From positions 1-21,529 of IMG/VR virus record IMGVR_UViG_3300031660_000065: a stretch of DNA of 21,529 nucleotides; one strand, 5' to 3'. Both the position numbers and the translations under genes were made by a program. The stretch comes from a virus. Numbering within the stretch: position 1 is the first letter of the stretch; each line of letters starts with the position of its first letter. Below are positions 16,272-21,529 of the stretch, piece by piece. The notes below the pieces were generated by a model. The model saw nothing but the letters and a program-made list of their open reading frames with translations, was not told the DNA's origin and searched no databases.

Positions 16272-16504
16272 TGGAAATGGATTCACTATGGAACACTGGC
16301 CTGACAGCAGTAATTGCCTTTGTCGTGTGGTGGATCAAATCTCAAAAGGAAGAGCTTGACCGAGTGCGTATTTTATTAAACAGAACTCGCGAAGAAATGG
16401 CCAAAGAATACGTCACAAAGGCTGACAGCTCTGCCGTGATGAGCCAAATCGTTGCCAAGTTTGACCGTATTGAGGAGAAAATAGACCGATTGATGGAGCG
16501 GTGA
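16271..16504 (+). CDS. Membrane protein with coiled-coil tail (holin candidate)
   Basis: 77 residues from ATG 16271, whose GGGAGG site lies at about 16255-16260 and which overlaps the previous stop; a GTG- or ATG-initiated longer form is less likely. One membrane segment lies at residues about 8-22 (TGLTAVIAFVVWWI), followed by a charged coiled coil (EELDRVRILLNRTREEMAKE, AKFDRIEEKIDRLMER). This build is typical of small phage membrane proteins at the start of lysis cassettes. With one membrane span and a long cytoplasmic helix it could be a class III-like holin or an antiholin, but many such proteins are of unknown role. Confidence 0.65.
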   Translation: MEMDSLWNTGLTAVIAFVVWWIKSQKEELDRVRILLNRTREEMAKEYVTKADSSAVMSQIVAKFDRIEEKIDRLMER

Positions 16505-16507
16505 GCC

Positions 16508-16975
16508 ATGTCAATTCTGGCCACCATTTCAGCAGCAAACGCGGCCTACTCTGTCATAAAAAAGTGTTTGGAGAATGGTTCTGAGATCAATGGACTTATT
16601 GGTCAGGTTGGCAAATTCCTCACCGCAGAAGACGAGCTTAAAGAGGCGGTTAAGCGCAAGAAAAGCTCCCCGATAACGGCTATAACGGGCGGTGCCGAGG
16701 GTGATTGGGAAGAGTTCCAAGCACTCGAAGACCTAAAAGAAAAAAGACTTGAGCTTGAAAGCTGGTGCAGACTATATGGGCCACCCGGCACTTGGGATCG
16801 TTGGCAGCAATATCAGGCCGAGGCGCGCAAGGCTCGACGTGCAGCGCAGAAGCAAAAAGAAAAAGAGCGTGAAGAGCTGATGCAGGCTATAGCTTGGTCA
16901 TTTAGTGGGCTGGCCAGTGTCGGTGGCATTGGCGCACTTATATACTTCTTGGGCCGATATATGGAGCGTTGGTGA
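16508..16975 (+). CDS. Protein with C-terminal membrane segment (lysis-region, holin candidate)
   Basis: 155 residues beginning four bases after the previous gene. The N-terminal 60 residues are mildly hydrophobic helix (ILATISAANAAYSVIKKC, LIGQVGKFLTAEDELKEAV), the middle has a conserved-looking EGDWEEFQALEDLKEKRLELE and a WCRLYGPPGTWDRWQQYQAEAR element, followed by a highly charged helix and a single membrane segment at about 128-149 (IAWSFSGLASVGGIGALIYFLG). I have seen this build in marine phage genomes without an assigned function. A tail-anchored membrane protein at this place could be a holin or a holin regulator. No catalytic motif. Confidence 0.65.
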   Translation: MSILATISAANAAYSVIKKCLENGSEINGLIGQVGKFLTAEDELKEAVKRKKSSPITAITGGAEGDWEEFQALEDLKEKRLELESWCRLYGPPGTWDRWQQYQAEARKARRAAQKQKEKEREELMQAIAWSFSGLASVGGIGALIYFLGRYMERW

Positions 16976-17133
16976 TGTGGGTTCTTGTCTGGATGCAGCT
17001 AACGGCTGTCGTTACGCACTTTGAGATTGGGCAGTACGCCTCTGAGAATGATTGCTTTACTCAACTGACAAAGGCGACTGTACTTGTAACCAAGAACAAC
17101 GAGTACCTGCATTGCTTTAAGATAGGAGATTGA
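16975..17133 (+). CDS. 52-aa small protein with hydrophobic N-terminus
   Basis: An open frame from ATG 16975 to TGA 17131-17133, overlapping the previous stop (TGATG), with GGAG eight bases upstream. It reads MWVLVWMQLTAVVTHFEIGQ, and continues with DCFTQLTKATVLVTKNNEYLHCF. The hydrophobic N-terminus without a clear charged start could be a weak signal or membrane anchor, and two cysteines in the remaining part could pair in the periplasm. The overlap and site support expression. It sits directly before the amidase, so a role in lysis or its timing is possible, but is not shown. Confidence 0.7.
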   Translation: MWVLVWMQLTAVVTHFEIGQYASENDCFTQLTKATVLVTKNNEYLHCFKIGD

Positions 17134-17136
17134 CTG

Positions 17137-17793
17137 ATGAGAAAACTAGATAGCATATTCGTGCATTGCACAGCGACACGCGCAGAGTGGTGGGCTGGCC
17201 GTCGGTCCAGCGAGAAAGCTGCGGAGTGCAAGCGTTGGCATTTGGATCGTGGCTGGTCCGACGTGGGCTATAATTATTTCGTGGACCGTGATGGAACAAT
17301 TACAGAGGGTCGCCCGATTGAGGTGACGCCAGCCGCGCAGAAGGGCCACAACACAGGCTCTGTGGCGATTGCGCTATGGGGCGGACACGGCGGCGATCAA
17401 GACGACAAGTTTGAGGAAAACTTCACGCCAGAGCAGGATCGTGCGCTGCGTAAGCTAATTGCCCAACTGCGCATGGAATACCCATCAATCACAAAGGTGC
17501 GTGGACATAACGAGGTTTCGGCCAAGCAATGCCCATGCTTTCAAGTGACATCATGGCTAAACAGCGCAGAAACCGAAAAGAAGCCAGAGCGGAAGCGGAT
17601 TGCTCAAACCAAGACAATCCAAGCTTCTTCTGTTGCAAAGATGGCATCTGTTGCCACACCCCTTGTTGGTGTTGTAGGTGGTCTGCCTTGGCAGAACCTA
17701 GCCATAATGGCAGTGCTGGCAGTGGTGGCGATGGTGGCGTTGGGCGTGATTGATTTGGAGCGTCTCAGCAAATGGAATAAGGGCGACAGATAA
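17137..17793 (+). CDS. Endolysin: N-acetylmuramoyl-L-alanine amidase (T7-lysozyme type) with C-terminal membrane segment
   Basis: 218 residues. Residues 1-140 form an Amidase_2 domain: zinc ligands H10 (FVHCTAT), H124 (VRGHNE) and C132, with Y45 (DVGYNYFVDRDG) and K130 (AKQC) at the positions of the catalytic Tyr46 and Lys128 of T7 lysozyme. It would cut the bond between muramic acid and the stem peptide in peptidoglycan. Beyond about 145 comes a basic linker and then two hydrophobic stretches (about 170-182 and 187-206, NLAIMAVLAVVAMVALGVI), which T7 lysozyme lacks; the enzyme is probably anchored in a membrane. No N-terminal signal is seen. It is followed at once by the spanin genes. Enzyme call strong; the anchor is inferred. 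Confidence 0.9.
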   Translation: MRKLDSIFVHCTATRAEWWAGRRSSEKAAECKRWHLDRGWSDVGYNYFVDRDGTITEGRPIEVTPAAQKGHNTGSVAIALWGGHGGDQDDKFEENFTPEQDRALRKLIAQLRMEYPSITKVRGHNEVSAKQCPCFQVTSWLNSAETEKKPERKRIAQTKTIQASSVAKMASVATPLVGVVGGLPWQNLAIMAVLAVVAMVALGVIDLERLSKWNKGDR

Positions 17794-18035
17794 TGTTTTT
17801 GCTGGGTAAACTAAAGCTGTATGCAGCGTTGATCGGCGCTGCGGCATTGGCCATTGTAACCGTGTACTACAGGGGCCGTGCCGATGGCCGCGATGAGTTA
17901 GAATACGAAATCAAGGATGATCGCCTTGAGAAAATATTGACAGCGAAAGAGGTCGAAGATGAATTGCAAAATGCTAGTGATGCTGACATTGCTGCCCGTG
18001 CTAGTCGCTGGGTGCGGAGTGACAGTGACGGGTGA
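17793..18035 (+). CDS. Rz: Inner-membrane spanin (Rz-like)
   Basis: 80 residues; TAATG overlap with the amidase. One N-terminal membrane segment (about 6-25, LKLYAALIGAAALAIVTVYY) is followed by a charged, helical periplasmic part (DELEYEIKDDRLEKILTAKE) of coiled-coil type. This is the build of an i-spanin, which joins the outer-membrane lipoprotein below to fuse the membranes in the last step of lysis. It is shorter than lambda Rz (153 residues). The Rz1-like gene begins inside its 3' end, in another frame. The call rests on build and arrangement rather than sequence identity. Confidence 0.85.
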   Translation: MFLLGKLKLYAALIGAAALAIVTVYYRGRADGRDELEYEIKDDRLEKILTAKEVEDELQNASDADIAARASRWVRSDSDG

Positions 18036-18159
18036 CACTTACTGCGATATTTCGCGTGTCATTACGTTTAAAGATCAGTCGGTGGTGGACTGGACTGACG
18101 CGGATTTGCTGCGCCAGATTGTGCGGCACAATGAGACCCGCGAAAAGTTGTGTAAATAA
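17959..18159 (+). CDS. Rz1: Outer-membrane spanin lipoprotein (Rz1-like)
   Basis: 66 residues starting inside the Rz-like gene in a different frame, with GAGG six bases upstream of ATG 17959. The N-terminus is a lipoprotein signal: a short basic start (MNCK), a hydrophobic core (MLVMLTLLPVLV) and a lipobox V-A-G-C19. Cleavage and lipidation at C19 would give a mature protein of 48 residues exposed to the periplasm. This is what the o-spanin partner of an Rz protein must look like. The 77-base overlap is the arrangement of many phage spanin pairs. The presence of an o-spanin shows that the host has an outer membrane. Confidence 0.87.
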   Translation: MNCKMLVMLTLLPVLVAGCGVTVTGDTYCDISRVITFKDQSVVDWTDADLLRQIVRHNETREKLCK

Positions 18160-18168
18160 TTAGCTGAT

Positions 18169-18543
18169 ATGGCTAAATTAGCTAAACTGAGTGCAACAGG
18201 CGTTGGTCGTGCTGGCGAGTTTCTTGCAGCCTCAAGGTTTCAAATGGCTGGGTTGGAGACGGCCCACGTCAATGGTTCGTGCGACCTACATGTGACGCTG
18301 CCGTCCAAGCGTGTGCTGCGCGTTGAGGTAAAGTCGTCCATTGTGCCAACACTTTCTGGGTCATTCAAATTTAGCCGTGGCGGCTCAGATGCGGAGATTT
18401 TCGTATTCGTCTGTATGCCGCTGTCACTGATACGGATATTCTCCGATTACCAGTTAAAGGGACACCAGACGACGACGCTTCGGCCCGCAGAATTTACTGA
18501 GCAGGCCGAGGCGGATGATATTGCGGGTTTATTCCACCGTTGA
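18169..18543 (+). CDS. PD-(D/E)XK nuclease candidate
   Basis: 124 residues. The motif layout is that of a PD-(D/E)XK nuclease: E17 in GRAGEFLAASRF, D39 in GSCDLHV, and E53-V-K55 in LRVEVKSS, all before residue 60. Such phage proteins are often like Holliday-junction or intron-type endonucleases (the group I intron-associated PD-(D/E)XK family). A role in DNA cutting, recombination or host-DNA degradation is possible; the substrate is not visible. ATG 18169 lacks a recognisable ribosome site and is the only usable start, since a stop is four codons upstream. Its 3' end overlaps that of the convergent operon by 15 bases. Confidence 0.75.
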   Translation: MAKLAKLSATGVGRAGEFLAASRFQMAGLETAHVNGSCDLHVTLPSKRVLRVEVKSSIVPTLSGSFKFSRGGSDAEIFVFVCMPLSLIRIFSDYQLKGHQTTTLRPAEFTEQAEADDIAGLFHR

Positions 18544-18813
18544 TATTTCGCCCGCCAACGCGGCGTAGCCAGCCAAATCAATGTAATTGTCTTCGTGCTG
18601 TGCGTTGCCGGCAATGCGAGCTATCTTAAACAGCGACATCATTATTGCGACATCGCTGGCTTCAAGTGGGCTTTCTGGGATGCTGCGATTTGACAGCCAC
18701 CACGACCAAGCATCGGCTATGGTTTGGAAGCTATCCTCGGCATCGCCGTGGGTCGCTGCGCGGTCCACTGTGATGCAGTTCTCTGCGGTTTGAAGTATCT
18801 CGTCTCTGTTCAT
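18529..18813 (-). CDS. DUF6378-like protein
   Basis: 94 residues; the ATG overlaps the upstream stop (ATGA). The sequence carries THGDAEDSF (21-29), DVAIMMSLFKIARI (54-67) and HEDNYIDLAGYAALAGE (73-89), a layout I know from the DUF6378 phage family. The H-x-D-N-x-x-D-x-x-G-Y element resembles that of all-alpha NTP pyrophosphatase-type (MazG-like) folds, so a nucleotide-related role is conceivable, but I do not claim it. It is the last gene of the minus-strand operon. Confidence 0.78.
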   Translation of the reverse strand: MNRDEILQTAENCITVDRAATHGDAEDSFQTIADAWSWWLSNRSIPESPLEASDVAIMMSLFKIARIAGNAQHEDNYIDLAGYAALAGEISTVE

Positions 18814-19187
18814 TTACTGGCTCCTACTGCTGTTGCTTCTTCATAGGCATCAAGAACAAGCTCTGCAATATATTCAGCAGCAGTCAAGCACGCGCAATTC
18901 TCGGCCTCATCAAATAGCCACTGCGTTTGCTGAACGTCAAGCGCGTCGATCACTTGGCCGATGTAGCCACTCGTAATGCTTGCAGCGTTAATCACTGTCG
19001 CCTTTGTCTTTGGTCTGTGGCGGCAATGACCGCTAGCTTTCCCGCGCGTGATAGCACCAGCCACAATATTGGGAGTGGTCCCAACTATCTTGGCGATTGC
19101 AGGGTTCGATAGCGATGGATGTTCGTTGTATATCGACCAAATTTCCTTGGTGCGATTGCTGTACGGGTGACGCCGACCATCTGTCAT
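18810..19187 (-). CDS. HTH-type DNA-binding protein candidate
   Basis: 125 residues with a very good ribosome site (GGAGG, 7 bases upstream of ATG 19187); start overlaps the previous stop by four bases. The N-terminal part reads as a helix-turn-helix (about 25-50, PSLSNPAIAKIVGTTPNIVAGA), with a basic stretch following (RGKASGHCRHRPKTK) that would favour DNA contact. The C-terminal half is acidic and helical (QTQWLFDEAENCACLTAAEY). It could be a phage regulator of the operon or of the late unit. No family name is recognised. Confidence 0.68.
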   Translation of the reverse strand: MTDGRRHPYSNRTKEIWSIYNEHPSLSNPAIAKIVGTTPNIVAGAITRGKASGHCRHRPKTKATVINAASITSGYIGQVIDALDVQQTQWLFDEAENCACLTAAEYIAELVLDAYEEATAVGASK

Positions 19188-19375
19188 TGCTTTTCCTCCC
19201 GCAGCTCGTTGAACTTTTTTGTGATTTCTTTTTTATCCAGCATCAGCGTGTCCACGCGATTGCGCAGGCGCGTCACGTCATCGCGCTGGCGTGCGACCTT
19301 AGACTGCAAAACGCTAATCAGCGTCCGGGCTTCGTTGAGATTATTCTCTAGCATTAGTATGCGGCGATCAGACAT
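19184..19375 (-). CDS. Small coiled-coil protein
   Basis: 63 residues from ATG 19375, which overlaps the preceding stop (TAATG) and has GGAGGGG about 8-10 bases upstream; a start six codons earlier (19393) is open but would lie on the ribosome site itself. The protein is one long, charged helix with leucine/valine spacing of a coiled coil (ILMLENNLNEARTLISVLQ, RLRNRVDTLMLDKKEI). No other motif. Unknown function; such proteins often bind a partner from the same operon. Confidence 0.72.
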   Translation of the reverse strand: MSDRRILMLENNLNEARTLISVLQSKVARQRDDVTRLRNRVDTLMLDKKEITKKFNELREEKQ

Positions 19376-20004
19376 TAGCGGTTCCCCTCCCATTTAATAC
19401 GCGCCACCATAAGGTCGCGACGCACCGTAGCCTCCGACACGCCCAGCTCTTCTGCTGCTGCGGCGCGTGTAATTCCCGTTGGTGCCATTTCCTCAAGTCT
19501 GTCACGTCGGGCAGAGATTTCGCCCTGATACGGTGACACCTTAATCTCACTGGCACGCAACCGCACACCCAAGAGCTGACAATCACCCCGAATAGTCGTC
19601 TGAACTACGCGCTCCAACTGAGCAACCTGCGGCACAGTCATTATGCCCTCTTCTGCGTAAAGCCTGACACGCTCACGACGCTCCTTTGCAAGCTGCGCAC
19701 GTTTGGCTTGAGCGAACGCCGTTGCCTGCTTCCATTTAGATGGATTTGGTATCAACGGATCATTCAAAGCCTCGCGCAACATAGCTATACCAAGCCTTTC
19801 CTCTTCTTTCTCCGCCTTTGTCACCGCTTTAGGGACCGCTCTAGCATCTGCAACAGTGCTTTCTGTTCTTCCAGTTGCTGCTTCAGGTTTGGCCTGTCCT
19901 TGGATACACTCTGCTTCACCATGATCTCGTTGATCCGCAGCAGGCGCTGGGTGATTATTGTTGTTTCTGACACTTTTAAATTCTCCAATTATATTGACCA
20001 TCAT
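19375..20004 (-). CDS. Helix-turn-helix protein (DeoR-like/sigma-type C-terminal HTH), putative regulator
   Basis: 209 residues. The start codon ATG 20004 overlaps the stop of the zinc-motif gene; a second ATG one codon later (20001) has the better spacing to GGAGG, so either may be used. The N-terminal 60 residues are low-complexity and polar; the middle is helical (ATAFAQAKRAQLAKERRERVRLYAEE). The C-terminal 30 residues form an HTH: TRAAAAEELGVSEATVRRDL, in the DeoR-like pattern. It may regulate the minus-strand or the late operon, or take part in replication initiation. No match to a named phage regulator. Confidence 0.75.
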   Translation of the reverse strand: MMVNIIGEFKSVRNNNNHPAPAADQRDHGEAECIQGQAKPEAATGRTESTVADARAVPKAVTKAEKEEERLGIAMLREALNDPLIPNPSKWKQATAFAQAKRAQLAKERRERVRLYAEEGIMTVPQVAQLERVVQTTIRGDCQLLGVRLRASEIKVSPYQGEISARRDRLEEMAPTGITRAAAAEELGVSEATVRRDLMVARIKWEGNR

Positions 20005-20153
20005 TCGTCCTCCTCAGCTTCACCAGTGCCACCGCACCAGTCACACTCTTCAACTCGCGTTTCGATTTCGCCGACATCTCGGCCACTGCAATGCGGCATG
20101 TAATAATCAACCTCACACTCACCAGTGCCTCCGCACTCTTCGCATTCAATCAT
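20001..20153 (-). CDS. 50-aa protein with two CxxCGGTG zinc-knuckle-like motifs
   Basis: From ATG 20153 to TGA 20001-20003, with GGGAGG seven bases upstream. Both ends overlap neighbours by four bases (ATGA), as in the rest of the operon. The peptide holds two almost identical elements, CEECGGTGEC (residues 4-13) and CDWCGGTGEA (37-46), like the CxxCxGxG repeats of the DnaJ zinc domain, with a further H21-C22 between them. It therefore probably binds one zinc ion. Small DnaJ-like zinc proteins occur in phage early regions; their role is not known to me. The two repeats suggest internal duplication. Confidence 0.8.
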   Translation of the reverse strand: MIECEECGGTGECEVDYYMPHCSGRDVGEIETRVEECDWCGGTGEAEEDE

Positions 20154-21529
20154 TGTGTAGCCTCCCTATATTTGCCGTTTGTATCTGTGAACCAAATGAA
20201 GCCATCGTTAAGTACAGCATGGCCAGACCCAATTAGGGCGTCCATAGCTTGCTTATACACTGACCTTGGGTTGGACGATGACGACACTTTGCCAGCAAAG
20301 TGATCTTTCACCGTTTCCTCTTGGATCATCCAGTGAGTGCGGGGTTCGGGAAATCCTGCGCCAGCAGGGTTTGGCCGACCTATGCCTTCGCCACGCAATT
20401 GCGTAAACACTTGGCGTATGAGGACTTGGTTCTTGCCCTTGATGCGTGGCCGGTTGGCTTCCTCAATCTCGCTCTCGGACGCTTGCTTGACGGTACATGT
20501 GGTCACAGCATCGCCGTCCTCGTCTCTGCCTAGCTCAACTACATCAAGCTTGAATGAGAATGTCGCGCCTGTCTCCATATCACGTTGCTTGGTTGCTTTT
20601 GCCGAGCGCATCCCGCTTTCCTCATTGTAGTCCAGCTCAATCTCGGTGTCAGTAGCAGCACGAAGTGAGCTGTGACCACGCGCACCTGCGGCCTTATCCT
20701 TGCCTGAGTGGTGGACGATGGCGACGTGTGCGCCTGTCATTTCACGCATCTTATCACAGTTGCCAATGAAGCGTGTCATATCCTCTGGCGAGTTTTCATT
20801 GCCACCAGCCATAGACCGGCTGAGTGTATCCACAACAATGAGCTTAACTTGACCGTGGCGGCGCGATACCTCACGGCAAAGCTTTTCCAACACGTTCATA
20901 TCAACTTCACCATCAAGCAAGTTGACAGGTGCAGGTCGCACGGCAAGCTTCACATCCTTATGGTCTGGATATTGCTTGCTGAGTGCAACAACACGATTGT
21001 GAAAAGCCATGCCGCCTTCAGTAGCGAGGTACAAAACAGAGCCGCCAATAACCTTGTGGCCGTTCCATGTCTCACCGCATGATACATGCCAAGACATATC
21101 TAGCGCAAAGAATGACTTGCCGACGTTAGACGGGCCATAGATCACTGACATCTGGCCTTCGCCAAGCCAGCCTTTCACAAGGTAGTTGCGGCCAAGCTGC
21201 GGGATGGCTTCGTTTGGGAGAAACACTTGATCCATTACGCTCTGCACAGTCAGCGCCTTGCGTGTGGCCTCCGGGCCTTGGGCAACCCAAAGGTCGGAGT
21301 AATCCCAGCCCTCTTGGTCTGGCAAGATATACTCGACACCAAGCTCAGAGAAAGCACGTTCACACTCCTTGCGGCCAGCATCATCATTGTCGCCAGCAAT
21401 AACCAGCTCCGCATAGGGTTTAGCCTTCTGGAGTGCCTCGACTACCGGAACTATGTTGCCCGCGTTCAGTGCAAACACACAGGGCTTCCCAGTGGCCTCA
21501 TAAATGCTGGCGGCAGTAGCCCAACCCTC
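20150..21529 (-). CDS. Toprim / RecA-like primase-helicase (5'-partial, runs off window)
   Basis: The frame stays open to the last base, so the true start lies beyond the window; 459 residues are visible. The first residues, EGWATAASIYEATG, are the E-G element of a Toprim domain; its second acidic motif is G-D-N-D-D at fragment residues 46-50. Next comes a RecA-like ATPase (RepA/AAA_25 type): Walker A GPSNVGKS (132-139), Walker B LIVVD (230-234) and a VHHSGKDK element (272-279). The C-terminus looks like a winged helix (NPRSVYKQAMDALIGSGHAVL). The combination is that of a phage primase-helicase working at the replication fork. An N-terminal zinc-binding domain may be outside the window. It is the first visible gene of the minus operon. 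Confidence 0.88.
   Translation of the reverse strand, partial: EGWATAASIYEATGKPCVFALNAGNIVPVVEALQKAKPYAELVIAGDNDDAGRKECERAFSELGVEYILPDQEGWDYSDLWVAQGPEATRKALTVQSVMDQVFLPNEAIPQLGRNYLVKGWLGEGQMSVIYGPSNVGKSFFALDMSWHVSCGETWNGHKVIGGSVLYLATEGGMAFHNRVVALSKQYPDHKDVKLAVRPAPVNLLDGEVDMNVLEKLCREVSRRHGQVKLIVVDTLSRSMAGGNENSPEDMTRFIGNCDKMREMTGAHVAIVHHSGKDKAAGARGHSSLRAATDTEIELDYNEESGMRSAKATKQRDMETGATFSFKLDVVELGRDEDGDAVTTCTVKQASESEIEEANRPRIKGKNQVLIRQVFTQLRGEGIGRPNPAGAGFPEPRTHWMIQEETVKDHFAGKVSSSSNPRSVYKQAMDALIGSGHAVLNDGFIWFTDTNGKYREATQ

Noticed and set aside
18529-18813. Assigning the DUF6378-like protein as a MazG/MazZ-type nucleotide pyrophosphohydrolase
   Set aside because: Only the H-x-D-N-x-x-D-x-x-G-Y element is suggestive; the full ExxE...ExxD metal-binding pattern is not clear and no partner such as a PurZ gene is in the window.
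19708-20103. A 131-residue open frame on the + strand opposite the HTH and zinc-motif genes
   Set aside because: It is antisense to two well-supported, coupled minus-strand genes, has no good ribosome site, and its composition (Ser/Arg/His/Cys-rich) is what is expected from a shadow frame.
1-21529. CRISPR array, tRNA genes, integrase, insertion sequences or anti-defence cassette
   Set aside because: I looked for regularly spaced repeats, cloverleaf-type sequence, transposase or recombinase motifs on both strands and saw none; coding density leaves almost no room. A small unrecognised anti-defence gene cannot be excluded.

Overview
This window looks like part of the genome of a tailed double-stranded DNA phage, most likely a podovirus-type virus of a Gram-negative marine bacterium. 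The evidence is an unbroken virion-morphogenesis and lysis block on the + strand with almost no intergenic DNA, a P22-like portal, a major capsid protein resembling the SU10/DUF5309 group, a block of large 'ejection-type' internal proteins, and a two-component spanin that only makes sense with an outer membrane. The small fibre-linked proteins resemble families I associate with marine phages. An alphaproteobacterial host is an inference, not something shown here. No integrase, repressor of recognised type, tRNA or attachment site is visible.

Layout, + strand (1-18543). A tail fibre with a C-terminal S74 chaperone enters from the left edge (1-1035), followed by two small proteins (1047-1593). 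A factor-independent terminator with a promoter-like sequence directly on top of it (about 1601-1665) separates these from a long structural unit: a putative tail/stabilisation protein (1686-3167), a jelly-roll-like adhesin candidate (3164-3826), a small GNAT-like protein (3823-4182), four large internal or ejection-type proteins (4182-11456; one ends in a second S74 domain, one begins with a SleB-type wall hydrolase), the portal (11456-13540), a small protein, a scaffold-like protein (13784-14755) and the major capsid protein (14777-15733). A perfect 10-bp stem-loop follows the capsid gene. Next come two small proteins and a lysis cassette: two membrane proteins (holin candidates), a 52-aa hydrophobic protein, a T7-lysozyme-type amidase with a C-terminal membrane segment, and overlapping Rz/Rz1 spanins. 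A PD-(D/E)XK nuclease candidate closes the strand.

Layout, - strand (18529-21529). A convergent operon, read from the right edge leftwards, encodes a Toprim plus RecA-like primase-helicase (cut by the window edge), a 50-aa protein with two zinc-knuckle-like motifs, a helix-turn-helix protein, a coiled-coil protein, a second HTH-like protein and a DUF6378-like protein. Every junction in it overlaps by 1-4 bases, so translation is probably coupled throughout. The two strands' last genes overlap tail to tail by 15 bases.

Together the + strand builds the particle and releases it, and the - strand carries replication and probable regulatory functions. Terminase, DNA polymerase and the remaining replication genes are not in this window. 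The order of structural genes (tail and ejection genes before portal, scaffold and capsid) is the reverse of the usual podovirus order.
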